A DNA stretch of 31,076 nt, taken from assembly GCA_031539425.1 (NCBI GenBank), contig JAVKLI010000078.1, positions 1 through 31,076 of the forward strand, given 5' to 3'. The translations under genes and the position numbers were made by a program. Origin of the DNA: UBA4416 sp031539425. GTDB lineage: Bacteria; Bacteroidota; Bacteroidia; B-17B0; Aurantibacillaceae. The notes beneath the pieces were generated by a model that worked only from the letters and a program-made list of their open reading frames with translations, did no database searches and was not told the origin of the DNA. Each line of letters starts with the position of its first letter. Position 1 is the first letter of the stretch. Positions 16,892-26,349 of the stretch are shown here, piece by piece.

Positions 16892-18056
16892 AAGATTGTA
16901 AGTAATGGTTTGACAACGTATTTAGGATTTTATTTTTATCAAAATTATTAAGCACAAAATTTCGTAATAACTCTGGAGAATAAGAATGGTACGTTTCGGT
17001 CATTTTTAATATAGCGTTTGATAATTGCATCACGTTTGATACTTCAACAGTAATGCCTAATTCTGGCAATAGATATTCTTTAATTCCACCTACTGATGTT
17101 GTAATTACAGGCTTTCCGCAGGCTAAGGCTTCTAATGTCACAATACTAAATGTTTCAAAATTACTAAACATAATTAAAGACTGAGATTGATTAATGATTT
17201 TACTAACCTCCATAGTTGAAACGTCTTTATAAAAACTCACATAGTTTAATAAATTTAATTGATAAATCAAAGGCATTATATTTTCAATGGCATTTGAACT
17301 ACTAACAATATTTAAATATAAATTAGTATTAGTTTTTAATGCCATTTTAAATGCGGTTAAAATGCCTGTAATGTTTTTTTCTCTATCTACTAATGATGAA
17401 ATGTGCACAAAATTAATTTGCTTGTTTTGTGTTTGAAGCTCTTTTTTAATGTTAAATATATTTGTATCAATTAAGTTTGCTAACACAGTATAATTGCCTT
17501 TTAAGCCTCTATTTAGCATGGCTTGTTTTAAATAATTTGATACTACAAAGATTTGTTTTGCTTTAGATATTATTTTATTAGTATAATAACAGCTTAATAA
17601 ACCTTTATAAGAATTATCTTCACTAGTATAGCCACTCCAATGCTCAGAAACAAATACGTTAATATGAGGATGTTGTTTTATAAATTGCAAAGTAGGAATT
17701 GCCGCAGGATATATTACATGTAAATGAACGATATCTATTTTACCTTGTTGTTTGGCTATTATTATACATTTAGAATAGGCGTTATTATATTGTTTAAATT
17801 TTTTATAATTGCTTATAAAGAACGTTTTACCACTTATTTTAGGGTATAAACAAATTATTTCAGTTAAGTTACCTTCTTGTGTTACATCAATTCTTTCTGC
17901 TGTAATTAGTTTACTAGATTTTGCATAAACCACACTAACTTTAAATTGAGTAGCCATTAACAAGGCTTGTTTTTTAATAAATACCCCCAAGCTTGTTGCC
18001 TCTTCATTTGGGTACCAAGAAGTAATGAATAGTATATGTGGTTTAGAAGGGGTCAA
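16884..18056 (-). CDS. GT4-family glycosyltransferase
   Basis: The 390-residue GT-B fold enzyme resembles glycosyltransferase family 4. It begins HILFITSWYPNEEATSLGVFIKKQA (sugar-acceptor domain). The C-terminal nucleotide-sugar domain has FVHISSLVDREKNITGIL and the family's E-x7-E region, FETFSIVTLEALACGKPVITT, followed by GGIKEYL. It likely adds a sugar to a lipid-linked precursor exported by the flippase encoded immediately downstream. The start is a TTG at 18056; the next Met comes only after the glycine-rich N-terminal region, so the TTG is needed for a full domain. Confidence 0.87.
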   Translation of the reverse strand: MTPSKPHILFITSWYPNEEATSLGVFIKKQALLMATQFKVSVVYAKSSKLITAERIDVTQEGNLTEIICLYPKISGKTFFISNYKKFKQYNNAYSKCIIIAKQQGKIDIVHLHVIYPAAIPTLQFIKQHPHINVFVSEHWSGYTSEDNSYKGLLSCYYTNKIISKAKQIFVVSNYLKQAMLNRGLKGNYTVLANLIDTNIFNIKKELQTQNKQINFVHISSLVDREKNITGILTAFKMALKTNTNLYLNIVSSSNAIENIMPLIYQLNLLNYVSFYKDVSTMEVSKIINQSQSLIMFSNFETFSIVTLEALACGKPVITTSVGGIKEYLLPELGITVEVSNVMQLSNAILKMTETYHSYSPELLRNFVLNNFDKNKILNTLSNHYLQSFV

Positions 18057-18316
18057 AAATTAATTTAAAATTACGGCAATTTAGATATTTTACTATATTA
18101 AAATAGTTAAATCACAACTTATATACATATACAAAACGTGTAATCATAAAAAATCAGAATACTGTTCAAACAAGCTTCCTAATTATAAACATATAAATAT
18201 GTTAATGAAAGAAAAAAGAAATAACGCATAATACAATAAAAAGTATTTTTAAAGCATCAAATTGAGTTACTAAGAATAGGGTAATATTATAGTGTTTTTA
18301 TTAAAATAAAAAAGTA
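18057..18316. other. AT-rich intergenic spacer
   Basis: This is 260 bp between the glycosyltransferase start and the end of the small unknown gene. I see no open frame, no strong hairpin and no clear promoter. It presumably contains the promoter of the glycosyltransferase-flippase pair. Confidence 0.6.
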
Positions 18317-18733
18317 TTATTTTGCTTCAGAAAGCAGTAATTCAGCCTTTTTTTTATGCGCTTCAAAATCACCAAAGGCAAGTGCATCAAGCATTTCAGC
18401 GCGAGTCATATTTGGGCTTTCAAATTTTTGCTTAATTTCTAATGCACATCTATCAACATATTTTTCAAATCTAGTTGGGCACCATAAGTATTCTTTTTTC
18501 TCAGAATTTTTATTAATTAAAAATTCTTTAGGTAAACTACCTTCTATTTTAGATTTTATGGATAAACCTTCGTAAGTTTTTGGCAATAGTCTGTTATCAA
18601 ATAAAAAAGGTTTACTTATCATGATAACATGTTTTTTACGTTTAGGATCTATCATAGATAAACCTTCAATTCTTAAACCTTTTTTTTTAAGGTCTTTAAA
18701 TTTTACCTCAAAACTTTTTAAAATTTCAAACAT
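18317..18733 (-). CDS. Uncharacterised small cytoplasmic protein
   Basis: I do not know a function for this 138-residue protein. It lacks a signal peptide and membrane segments, is rich in Lys and Glu, and has GLRIEGLSMIDPKRKKHVIMISKPFLFDNRLLPKTYEG, then EYLWCPTRFEKYVDRCALEIKQK and a C-terminal helix with MTRAEMLDALAFGDFEAHKKK. The sequence reads like a folded, conserved protein. I place the start at ATG 18733. A TTG at 18808 would lengthen it by 25 residues, but that codon touches the rpsA terminator hairpin and the extra residues are hydrophobic and unlike the rest. It lies downstream of rpsA but beyond the terminator. Confidence 0.65.
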   Translation of the reverse strand: MFEILKSFEVKFKDLKKKGLRIEGLSMIDPKRKKHVIMISKPFLFDNRLLPKTYEGLSIKSKIEGSLPKEFLINKNSEKKEYLWCPTRFEKYVDRCALEIKQKFESPNMTRAEMLDALAFGDFEAHKKKAELLLSEAK

Positions 18734-18808
18734 GTTTTCAGTTTTTTTTATACCGCTAATATATAATAAAATAGTTTTTAATATGTTAATAACTTTTAAA
18801 TAAAACAA

Positions 18809-18840
18809 AAAAAGACTGTCGTTTTAAAGACAGTCTTTTT
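18809..18840 (-). terminator. Intrinsic terminator of rpsA
   Basis: AAAAAGACTGTC (18809-18820), an 8-base loop, and GACAGTCTTTTT (18829-18840) form a perfect 12-bp stem. On the minus strand the hairpin is followed by a run of seven T, 24 bp after the rpsA stop. On the plus strand it ends in five T, so it could work both ways. Confidence 0.93.
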
Positions 18841-18864
18841 AAAATGGTAAAAAATTAATAGTTA

Positions 18865-20643
18865 TTAATCTTTCATTTTGTTTTTTAAGTTAGATAGCGC
18901 TGAAATATCACCTAAGGTGGTTTTTTCTTGGTTGTCTTTTACTTTTTTAATAGCTTTTTTTGTTTCATCTCCAGAATTTTTTGCAAAATCAGTCTTTTGA
19001 TCATCTTTTACTACTTCAAACAAACGTGTATGAGATACTACAATTCTTTTTGCCTCTTTGCTAAATTCAATTACTTTAAAATCTAAAGCTTCTTCTATTT
19101 TTGCAATAGATTTATCGGCTTTATTTAAATGTCTTAATGGACAAAAGCCCTCAACACCATAAGTTAAATTAATAATAGCTCCTTTATCATTAATTGATGT
19201 AATTGTGCCTTGATGAACAGAGTCTAATGTAAATACAGTTTCAAATATATTCCAAGGGTTTTCTTCAATTTGTTTATGACCTAATGATAATCTGCGGTTT
19301 TCAGAGTCAATTTCTAAAACAACAACATCTATAGTATCTCCTACTTTACAAAATTCTGCTGGGTGTTTTATTTTTTTACTCCAAGATAAATCTGAAATAT
19401 GAACCAATCCATCTACACCCTCTTCTAGCTCTACAAAAATACCAAAATTTGTAAAGTTACGAACGATGCCTTTATGTCTTGAGTTTTGAGTGTATTTATC
19501 AATGATGATATTCCAAGGATCAGGGGTTAATTGTTTAAATCCTAAGCTCATTTTACGCTCTTCTCTATCAAGTGTTAAAATAACGGCTTCAACTTCTTCA
19601 CCTACTTTAACAAACTCTTGAGCACTTCTTAAATGCTGACTCCAACTCATTTCGCTAACGTGTGCTAATCCTTCTACACCTGGGGCAATTTCTAAAAATG
19701 CGCCATAATCTGCAATAACAATTGCTTTTCCTTTTACTTTATCACCAATTTTTAAGTTTGGATCTAAAGATTCCCAAGGATGAGCTGATAATTGTTTTAA
19801 TCCAAGTGCTATACGTTTTCTTTCATTATCAAAATCTAAAATTACAACGTTTATTTTTTCATCTAGTTTAATAACTTCTTCTGGGTGCGTAATTCTACCC
19901 CAAGATAAATCTGTAATATGTATTAAGCCATCTACACCTCCTAAATCAATAAATACACCATAAGAAGTAATATTTTTAACAACACCTTCTAATACTTGAC
20001 CTTTTTCTAATTTAGAAATGATATCACGTTTTTGATTTTCAATTTCAGCTTCTATAAGTGCTTTGTGAGATATAACTACATTTTTAAACTCATGGTTAAT
20101 TTTAACAATTTTAAATTCCATGGTTTTACCTACATACACATCATAATCCCTAATTGGACGCACATCTATTTGAGACCCAGGTAAAAATGCCTCTATACCA
20201 AATACGTCAACTATTAAGCCGCCTTTTGTTCTGCATTTTACATAACCTTTAATAATTTCATTTGTATTTAACGCCTCATTTACTCTGTTCCAAGATTTGT
20301 TTGCTCTTGCTTTTTTGTGAGAAAGGAGTAATTGTCCGTTTGCATCTTCTAGTTTTTCGATGTAAACTTCAATTTCGTCGCCAATTGCTAAATCTGGATT
20401 GTATCGAAATTCTGAAAGTGATACTACGCCATCTGATTTATTGCCTATATTAATAACTACTTCTCGCGAGTTTTTAGAAATTACTTTTCCCATTACGGTA
20501 TTTGAAACCTCTGCAATATTAATTGATTGCTCGTATAAACTTTCTAATTCGGTACGTTCGTTTCTGTTATACCTTTCGTTGCTTTTTCCTATTGAAGCCC
20601 AATCAAAATCGGGATTACCAACGGTTGATGTGTTTTTTGTCAT
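18865..20643 (-). CDS. rpsA: 30S ribosomal protein S1
   Basis: S1 binds mRNA on the 30S subunit and helps initiation, which matters in Bacteroidota where Shine-Dalgarno sequences are mostly absent. The 592-residue protein shows six S1 (OB-fold) repeats in order. The last four carry the clear pattern G-x-V-x(n)-[YF]-G-[AVI]-F-[VIL], for example ITSYGVFIDLGGVDGLIHITDLSWG, NFGIFVELEEGVDGLVHISDLSW and the degenerate sixth repeat INDKGAIINLTYGVEGFCP. The C-terminal tail is lysine-rich. The start is ATG 20643. It ends 24 bp before a strong terminator. No other ribosomal protein gene is adjacent. Confidence 0.96.
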   Translation of the reverse strand: MTKNTSTVGNPDFDWASIGKSNERYNRNERTELESLYEQSINIAEVSNTVMGKVISKNSREVVINIGNKSDGVVSLSEFRYNPDLAIGDEIEVYIEKLEDANGQLLLSHKKARANKSWNRVNEALNTNEIIKGYVKCRTKGGLIVDVFGIEAFLPGSQIDVRPIRDYDVYVGKTMEFKIVKINHEFKNVVISHKALIEAEIENQKRDIISKLEKGQVLEGVVKNITSYGVFIDLGGVDGLIHITDLSWGRITHPEEVIKLDEKINVVILDFDNERKRIALGLKQLSAHPWESLDPNLKIGDKVKGKAIVIADYGAFLEIAPGVEGLAHVSEMSWSQHLRSAQEFVKVGEEVEAVILTLDREERKMSLGFKQLTPDPWNIIIDKYTQNSRHKGIVRNFTNFGIFVELEEGVDGLVHISDLSWSKKIKHPAEFCKVGDTIDVVVLEIDSENRRLSLGHKQIEENPWNIFETVFTLDSVHQGTITSINDKGAIINLTYGVEGFCPLRHLNKADKSIAKIEEALDFKVIEFSKEAKRIVVSHTRLFEVVKDDQKTDFAKNSGDETKKAIKKVKDNQEKTTLGDISALSNLKNKMKD

Positions 20644-20806
20644 TTGCTTTTTAGTTTTGTATTTGGTTGTTTGAGGCCGCCAAAGTGATTTATGTTTTAT
20701 ATTTTATTACACTTTTTACCTCAAATAAAAAATGGACGACAAAGCTAATAAAAATCAGGCATAAAAACGTTGATTTAAAAAATTTAAATAATATTTATGC
20801 TATTTA

Positions 20807-21856
20807 TTAAGCATTTTGATTAAAGGCATTCCAGCCTTGAGCGGTAATGTTTGTAGATACATTATTATTTGAAATCATTTTAAAATCATTTTCGTCTTTT
20901 GTTATATGTCCAATAATAGTAATATCTACGTCATTTTTTATTTTATCATAATCGGATAACGATACGGTAAATAGTAATTCATAGTCTTCACCTCCGTTTA
21001 ATGCACAGGTTGTGGGCACTAAATTAAATTCGCGCGCTCTATCATAAGTTTGTGGATCGATAGGAATTTTTTCTTCGTATATCTCGCATCCTACTTTTGA
21101 TTGAGTACATATATGGAGTAATTCTGAGGCTAGTCCATCGCTTATATCTATCATACTGCTTGGTAATACTTGTATTTTTGAAAACAAATCAATTATATCT
21201 ATTCGGGCTTCAGGTTTTAGTTGTCGTTCTATTATGTAATCGTTACCGCTTAAATCTGGTTGTAAATTTGGGTTTTCGTTAAATACACGTTTTTCTCTTT
21301 CTAATATCTGTAAGCCCATGTAGGCGGCTCCTAAATCGCCAGATATACATATTAAATCGTTTGTTTTAGCCCCGTTTCTATAAGTAATTTTATTGTTTTC
21401 AACTTCTCCAATGGCTGTAATGCTAATAATAAAGCCATGAATGGATGAGGTAGTATCTCCGCCTATTAAGTCTATTTTATATTTATTACATGCGGCATAT
21501 ATGCCTTCATAAAATTCTTCTAAGGCTTCAACTGAAAATCGATTAGATACAGAAACGCTAAGTGTTATTTGTTTTGGGGTTGCATTCATGGCGCATATAT
21601 CACTTACATTAACAGATACTGCTTTATATCCTAAATGTTTTAAAGGTACATAAGCTAAATCAAAATGAATACCTTCTACTAACATATCTGTGGTAATTAC
21701 AGTACTATGTATATCATTTTTTTTTATAATAGCTGCATCATCGCCAATACCTTTAATGGTAGATGTATGTAAATGATTAATATTTTGGGTTAAATGTTCT
21801 ATTAGTTTAAATTCGCCAAATTGTGTTAATTCTGTTCGGGTTTTGTTATCAAACAT
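20807..21856 (-). CDS. thiL: Thiamine-monophosphate kinase
   Basis: ThiL phosphorylates thiamine monophosphate to the active cofactor thiamine pyrophosphate with ATP. The 349-residue protein has the PurM/ThiL-type motifs GIGDDAAII (near residue 37), TTDMLVEGIHFD (about 55), YKAVSVNVSDICAMNA, DLIGGDTTSS, MIDISDGLASELLHI and NGGEDYELLFTV. All Asp/Glu positions expected for Mg-ATP binding appear present. No other thi genes are in the window. A Bacteroidota-type promoter candidate lies just upstream (21877-21905). Confidence 0.96.
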   Translation of the reverse strand: MFDNKTRTELTQFGEFKLIEHLTQNINHLHTSTIKGIGDDAAIIKKNDIHSTVITTDMLVEGIHFDLAYVPLKHLGYKAVSVNVSDICAMNATPKQITLSVSVSNRFSVEALEEFYEGIYAACNKYKIDLIGGDTTSSIHGFIISITAIGEVENNKITYRNGAKTNDLICISGDLGAAYMGLQILEREKRVFNENPNLQPDLSGNDYIIERQLKPEARIDIIDLFSKIQVLPSSMIDISDGLASELLHICTQSKVGCEIYEEKIPIDPQTYDRAREFNLVPTTCALNGGEDYELLFTVSLSDYDKIKNDVDITIIGHITKDENDFKMISNNNVSTNITAQGWNAFNQNA

Positions 21857-21876
21857 ATTTATAATTTATAAAAGTG

Positions 21877-21905
21877 CAATAATAGGTTTTTGTTTTGTAT
21901 ACAAA
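21877..21905 (-). promoter_or_regulatory. Candidate promoter for thiL with overlapping 12-bp palindrome
   Basis: On the minus strand, TTTG (21905-21902) and TATTATTG (21884-21877) match the Bacteroidota -33/-7 consensus (TTTG and 7 of 8 of TAnnTTTG) with a 17-bp spacer. The thiL ATG is 20 bp downstream. The -33 box sits in the perfect palindrome TTTGTATACAAA (21894-21905), a possible operator. Confidence 0.4.
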
Positions 21906-21941
21906 CAACGAAATAATTTACGTTTAATATTAAAAAAACGT

Positions 21942-23774
21942 TTATGAGGTTCTTTGTAAATCTACTAATCGTTTATATGCCCCATTTTGTTTTATGAGTT
22001 CGGGGTGTGAACCTTGCTCAACAATTTCTCCTTTTTGCAAAACTATAATTTTGTTGGCATTTGCTATTGTAGTTAGTCTATGTGCAATGATGATGCAGGT
22101 TCTGTTTTGCATTATTTTTGTGAGGGCTTCTTGAACTAGCTGTTCGCTTTCGGTATCAAGTGCAGATGTGGCTTCATCTAAAATTAAAATATTTGGGTTA
22201 GCTAATATGGCTCGGGCTATGCTTATACGTTGTTTTTGTCCGCCACTTAATTTACCACCTCTGTCGCCTATTTGTGTGTCATACCCATTTGATAATTGTA
22301 AGATAAAATCATGGGCATTGGCTATTTTAGCTGCCTCTATTACTTGCTCATTTGTAAATCCTTTTCTTCCAAATAGAATATTATTATAAATAGAATCGTT
22401 AAATAAAATGCTTTCTTGAGTAACAAATCCTATACTTTGGCGTAGGAAACCAATTTCATAATTGTTTAATAAAATATTATCGATTAATATATTACCTTGA
22501 GTAATATTATAAAAACGAGGGATTAAATCAACTAAGGTAGATTTTCCGCTTCCGCTAGATCCTACTAAAGCGATTGTTTCACCTTTATTAATTGTTAAAT
22601 TAATGTTTTTTAAGGTGTCTGGCAAATCGTTATTGTATTTAAAAAAGACATTTTCAAATACAATATCTTTTTTAAATTCTTTAAATTCAATGGCTTTAGG
22701 CTTATTGTTTATATAAGTTTTTTCGTCTAATAAATTACAAATTCTTTCGCACGAAGCCATTCCTTTACGTATATTGGAAAAAGCACCCGTAAGGCTTTTG
22801 GCAGGAACTAAAATCATGGTAAAGCTAAATAGATAAACTAAAAACTGAGATCCATTTAATTGTCCATTGCCACTTAATACTAAATTACCACCATATAATA
22901 TAAGGCCTATTACGGCACCTACGCCAAGTACTTCTGAAAAGGGTGATGATAACTCTCGCTTATTGATTACTTTACGTGATAGTTTTCTATTATTTAAATT
23001 TTCTACTTCAAATTTTCTAGTAAAAAATGAAATATTATTAAATGCTTTGATGATTCTGATATTGGAAATAGTTTCATCGGTCATACTCATAATATCGCTT
23101 TGAGACTGCATTAATAATGCTGATTTTTTTCTTAATGATTTTATGATAATAGATATAACAATACCAACCAACGGAAAGTATAATATTAAAAACCAAGTAA
23201 GCTGAGTAGATAATGTAAATAAAAATACAAAGTAAGATATTAAAACGAGCGGTTCTCGTAATAAGGATTGAATACTAACTACAATAGAATGTTCAATTTC
23301 AAATACATCGGAAGACATAACAGAGAGTAAATTACCTTTTTTGTTATTTACAAAATAACTCATGTCTAGCATCATCATTTTATTATATAAATCTTTTTTG
23401 AGTTTAAACACTAAAAGTGTTCTCATGTTAGATAAAATGTATTGCGACAAAAATTTAAACAAATTATTTAAAATAACACTCACGCCAACTATAAAGCATA
23501 ATGCAATTAAGGCTTTTGACTTATCTGATCCGGCAAATTGATAAACAGTGTAATCTAAAATAGATTTGAAATAATTGGTAGATAGTGTAAATGTTGGCAA
23601 TTGATCAACTGGTTGAACAATATTTTCGGGTTTAAATAAATAATCTAAAATGGGAATAAGTATGCCAAAATTTAAAATACCAAAAATTACCGCCAGTATT
23701 GAAACTATTAAGTATAAGGGTATAAAAGAATTGTATGGTTTGGAATAGGCTAAAATTCTAAAAAAAAGCTTCAT
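21942..23774 (-). CDS. ABC exporter (MsbA-like, membrane domain fused to ATPase)
   Basis: The 610-residue half-transporter has six membrane helices over about residues 15-330. The ATPase domain follows, with Walker A GSSGSGKST (about 404), the signature LSGGQKQR (about 511), Walker B ILILDEATSALD (about 528) and the H-loop IIAHRLTT. Such homodimers export lipids or lipid-linked compounds; in Bacteroidota the best-known role is lipid A-core flipping by MsbA, but drug or peptide export cannot be excluded. It starts 3 bp after the TPR gene, in one transcript. Confidence 0.92.
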   Translation of the reverse strand: MKLFFRILAYSKPYNSFIPLYLIVSILAVIFGILNFGILIPILDYLFKPENIVQPVDQLPTFTLSTNYFKSILDYTVYQFAGSDKSKALIALCFIVGVSVILNNLFKFLSQYILSNMRTLLVFKLKKDLYNKMMMLDMSYFVNNKKGNLLSVMSSDVFEIEHSIVVSIQSLLREPLVLISYFVFLFTLSTQLTWFLILYFPLVGIVISIIIKSLRKKSALLMQSQSDIMSMTDETISNIRIIKAFNNISFFTRKFEVENLNNRKLSRKVINKRELSSPFSEVLGVGAVIGLILYGGNLVLSGNGQLNGSQFLVYLFSFTMILVPAKSLTGAFSNIRKGMASCERICNLLDEKTYINNKPKAIEFKEFKKDIVFENVFFKYNNDLPDTLKNINLTINKGETIALVGSSGSGKSTLVDLIPRFYNITQGNILIDNILLNNYEIGFLRQSIGFVTQESILFNDSIYNNILFGRKGFTNEQVIEAAKIANAHDFILQLSNGYDTQIGDRGGKLSGGQKQRISIARAILANPNILILDEATSALDTESEQLVQEALTKIMQNRTCIIIAHRLTTIANANKIIVLQKGEIVEQGSHPELIKQNGAYKRLVDLQRTS

Positions 23775-23777
23775 ACC

Positions 23778-25187
23778 TTATTTGCTTTTAAATGCTTGTA
23801 TAATTTGAATAACAGCTTCATCATTTTTTAAATTAGGTAAATAATCAAATAAATCGTTTTGTTTAGTAAAATCTAAGGTTAGTGCTTGTTCTAAATAAGT
23901 AAGTGCTTCTTTTCTTTTTCCTAGTTTCATTTTAATACCGCTCATTCTATAATATACTTCTGACGCATCTTTAAATTTATCAAGAGCAATGGTTAAACAC
24001 TCTTCACTTTTTTCAAATTGGCCGCTTTCAAATAAGGCTTTAGAATAATCTAAATAAATATCAAAATCGAGATACCCTAAATCTAGTACTTTTTCAAATC
24101 CTTCAATAGCTTCTTCTATAAAGCCTAATTTTGCTTGAATTTCGGCATATACATACCAATAGTCTGAAATAAATGGGTTTAACTCAATGGCTTTTTTTGC
24201 ATAATGAATGCTTTCAACTATTCTATTTTGAATATCTAATACAATACAGATACTAAACCAAGCGTCGGCAAATTCATTATCTAATTTTATGGTTTTATGA
24301 TAATTTACTAAAGCTTCATCGTATTTAGATAAGTTTTCAAAGCATTCGCCAATATGATAGTAGGTAGAGGCTTCTGGTGATTCGTATAAAAAAGTTTCGC
24401 GATACATAACGATGGCCTCTTGATATCTATTTAATTGAGCTAATGAATTACCTTTATTAAAATAAGCCGACGCAAATTTATCGTTTAAAGCTAAAGCATA
24501 ATCATAGGCATTAATAGCCTTTTCAAATTGTAAGGCTCTATTGTAATTAACTCCTAAATAAAACCAGGCTATAAAATTAAATGGATGTGCATTAGTTGTT
24601 TGAGTAAAAAAATCAATAGCCTCATCTGTTTGTTGGGTAATTTCATAACAAAGGCCTAATTCATTTAACGAAGATTCATTGTTAGGATTTATTTCTATGG
24701 CTTTTTTTAAATAATACTGTGCATCCGGCATTTTTTTTAAATCAATATATTCTGATGCAATCATTGAATATATTTCATCTGGCATATCTGTATAATTTAA
24801 TGCGTTTTTGTAACTTAAAACAGCCTCTTCTTTTAAGCCAGTTTGGCTGTAAATATTACCTTGAAGTATATAAAAATCTGGATTTTGAAGTTCAAGCGAT
24901 TTAATACTATTTAAAATAGTTAAAGCTTCATGTGTTTTTTGTTCGATAGATAAAATATGTGCTTGTTTTAATTTTAATGCATTAGAATACGGAAAATGGG
25001 TTAAGCCAAAGTCTAACGCCTTTTTAGCAAACAATACGTTGTTTTCATCAATATAATGAATGATAATGTCTTCAATTTCATCAACATCAAAATACTGAGT
25101 AAAGCCTGATTTTAAAGTTTGTTCAAAAAGCTGAAGTTTTACTTTAAAATCTTGATTAAATGTATTGCCGTCTTCAAATGCGTTCAT
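23778..25187 (-). CDS. Tetratricopeptide repeat protein
   Basis: The 469-residue cytoplasmic protein is almost all TPR helices, about ten repeats, for example ESSLNELGLCYEITQQTDEAIDFF, IAWFYLGVNYNRALQFEKAINAY and ASAYFNKGNSLAQLNRYQEAI, with the usual A/G/Y/P positions. There is no signal peptide or catalytic motif. TPR arrays mediate protein-protein contacts; the partner is unknown. The 3-bp spacing to the ABC exporter suggests co-expression, and perhaps assembly or regulation of envelope machinery, but that is inference. Confidence 0.9.
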   Translation of the reverse strand: MNAFEDGNTFNQDFKVKLQLFEQTLKSGFTQYFDVDEIEDIIIHYIDENNVLFAKKALDFGLTHFPYSNALKLKQAHILSIEQKTHEALTILNSIKSLELQNPDFYILQGNIYSQTGLKEEAVLSYKNALNYTDMPDEIYSMIASEYIDLKKMPDAQYYLKKAIEINPNNESSLNELGLCYEITQQTDEAIDFFTQTTNAHPFNFIAWFYLGVNYNRALQFEKAINAYDYALALNDKFASAYFNKGNSLAQLNRYQEAIVMYRETFLYESPEASTYYHIGECFENLSKYDEALVNYHKTIKLDNEFADAWFSICIVLDIQNRIVESIHYAKKAIELNPFISDYWYVYAEIQAKLGFIEEAIEGFEKVLDLGYLDFDIYLDYSKALFESGQFEKSEECLTIALDKFKDASEVYYRMSGIKMKLGKRKEALTYLEQALTLDFTKQNDLFDYLPNLKNDEAVIQIIQAFKSK

Positions 25188-25345
25188 GTAAACTTGTTTT
25201 TTGAAACACTAATGTACAATTATTTTAATGTATATGAAGATTAATATAAATGTTCTAATACAATAAAGTGTAATAAGCAAAATAGTGCTTTTTTACTAAA
25301 ACAAGAATGCAAAAAATAATGCAACTACGCATAAATGAAAAGGTT

Positions 25346-26284
25346 CTACCAATACTCATAGGTAACTTTTATTATTTTCATAATTTTGCTACCATTTAAT
25401 CTATATATCATAGATTTGAGGGTTTTTCGTTCATCGTTAACATAACAAATTTCGTACTGTAAATTGTTGTTTATAAAAACCTTTTCGCCATACAAGCCCC
25501 CGTTAGAGTCGTAATCAAATTTTTTGGTTTTAACATCATCATCATTAATATTAGTTTTTATTTCAGCTACTATTAGTTGTCCTTCTTCGTTGTATGAATA
25601 CTTTGTTTGTTGATTAATCCAAGTAGATGAATATTGCTCTTCTTGCATGAGTAACCTTTGTGTGTTTGGCTGGTAGTGGTAGGTAATGGCTTTATAATTG
25701 ACGCCTAATTCGTTTTTACATGTTTTTTTTATAATATCTGAGTCTAAAAACTCGTAACTATATTCATCACTAAAAATGAGTTTTTGAGTATCTACAAAAA
25801 AATCAACTTTAGATGTTGAAGCATTGGTTTCGTTAAATTTCTTTTTAGTTTCAATTTTTTTTTCAATATTGTAAGTGTAATAAAATGTTTCATAAGTATT
25901 AAAGGCCATTTTGCGTTTTATACTTAGGTTTCCTTCGTTATCATAATGATATCGGGTAAATATGGTATCGGTTTTCTTTTTAGTTTCTAGTTGAAGCACT
26001 TCTTGAATAACAGTGGGCGTATTATAAAAATACTTAACTAGTTTTCCTTTGGTATTAAATTCGTATAGTTCTACTAAGCCGTTATTTTTAGCTACTTCCA
26101 TATCACCTTTTTCTATACTACTTAGTTTTATTTTTCTAATTCTATTAAATTTTATAAACTCTTCGTTTATCGGTAGCCCATTATCAAATACTATTTCAGT
26201 GTTAGCTAGTAAAGTTTGCGCTACTATTTGTGTATTAATAACTAAACATGAAAAAAGTAAAAAACAATGTTTATAATTGGTCAT
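25346..26284 (-). CDS. Secreted protein with YD/RHS-like repeats, function unknown
   Basis: The 312-residue product opens with a signal peptide (MTNYKHCFLLFSCLVINTQIVAQT). The mature part has spaced tyrosine-rich repeats such as RYHYDNEGNLSIK, YSYNEEGQLIVAE and FDYDSNGGLYGEK, resembling the YD/RHS-like or YwqK-like beta repeats common in secreted Bacteroidota proteins. No toxin, catalytic or sorting domain is visible. It is divergent from the LD-carboxypeptidase gene, 65 bp away. It could be a periplasmic or surface protein. Confidence 0.75.
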   Translation of the reverse strand: MTNYKHCFLLFSCLVINTQIVAQTLLANTEIVFDNGLPINEEFIKFNRIRKIKLSSIEKGDMEVAKNNGLVELYEFNTKGKLVKYFYNTPTVIQEVLQLETKKKTDTIFTRYHYDNEGNLSIKRKMAFNTYETFYYTYNIEKKIETKKKFNETNASTSKVDFFVDTQKLIFSDEYSYEFLDSDIIKKTCKNELGVNYKAITYHYQPNTQRLLMQEEQYSSTWINQQTKYSYNEEGQLIVAEIKTNINDDDVKTKKFDYDSNGGLYGEKVFINNNLQYEICYVNDERKTLKSMIYRLNGSKIMKIIKVTYEYW

Positions 26285-26349
26285 ATCATTTAGTTTTTAA
26301 AATTAAAATAGAATGTATTTTAAAAGTTGAAAGTAAAAATAATAATCAA

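Noticed and set aside
25275..25300. Terminator AAGCA...TGCTT plus T-run after the secreted YD-like gene
   Set aside because: The stem is only 5 bp and its T-run lies on the plus strand, where no gene ends; the minus strand lacks a following T-run.
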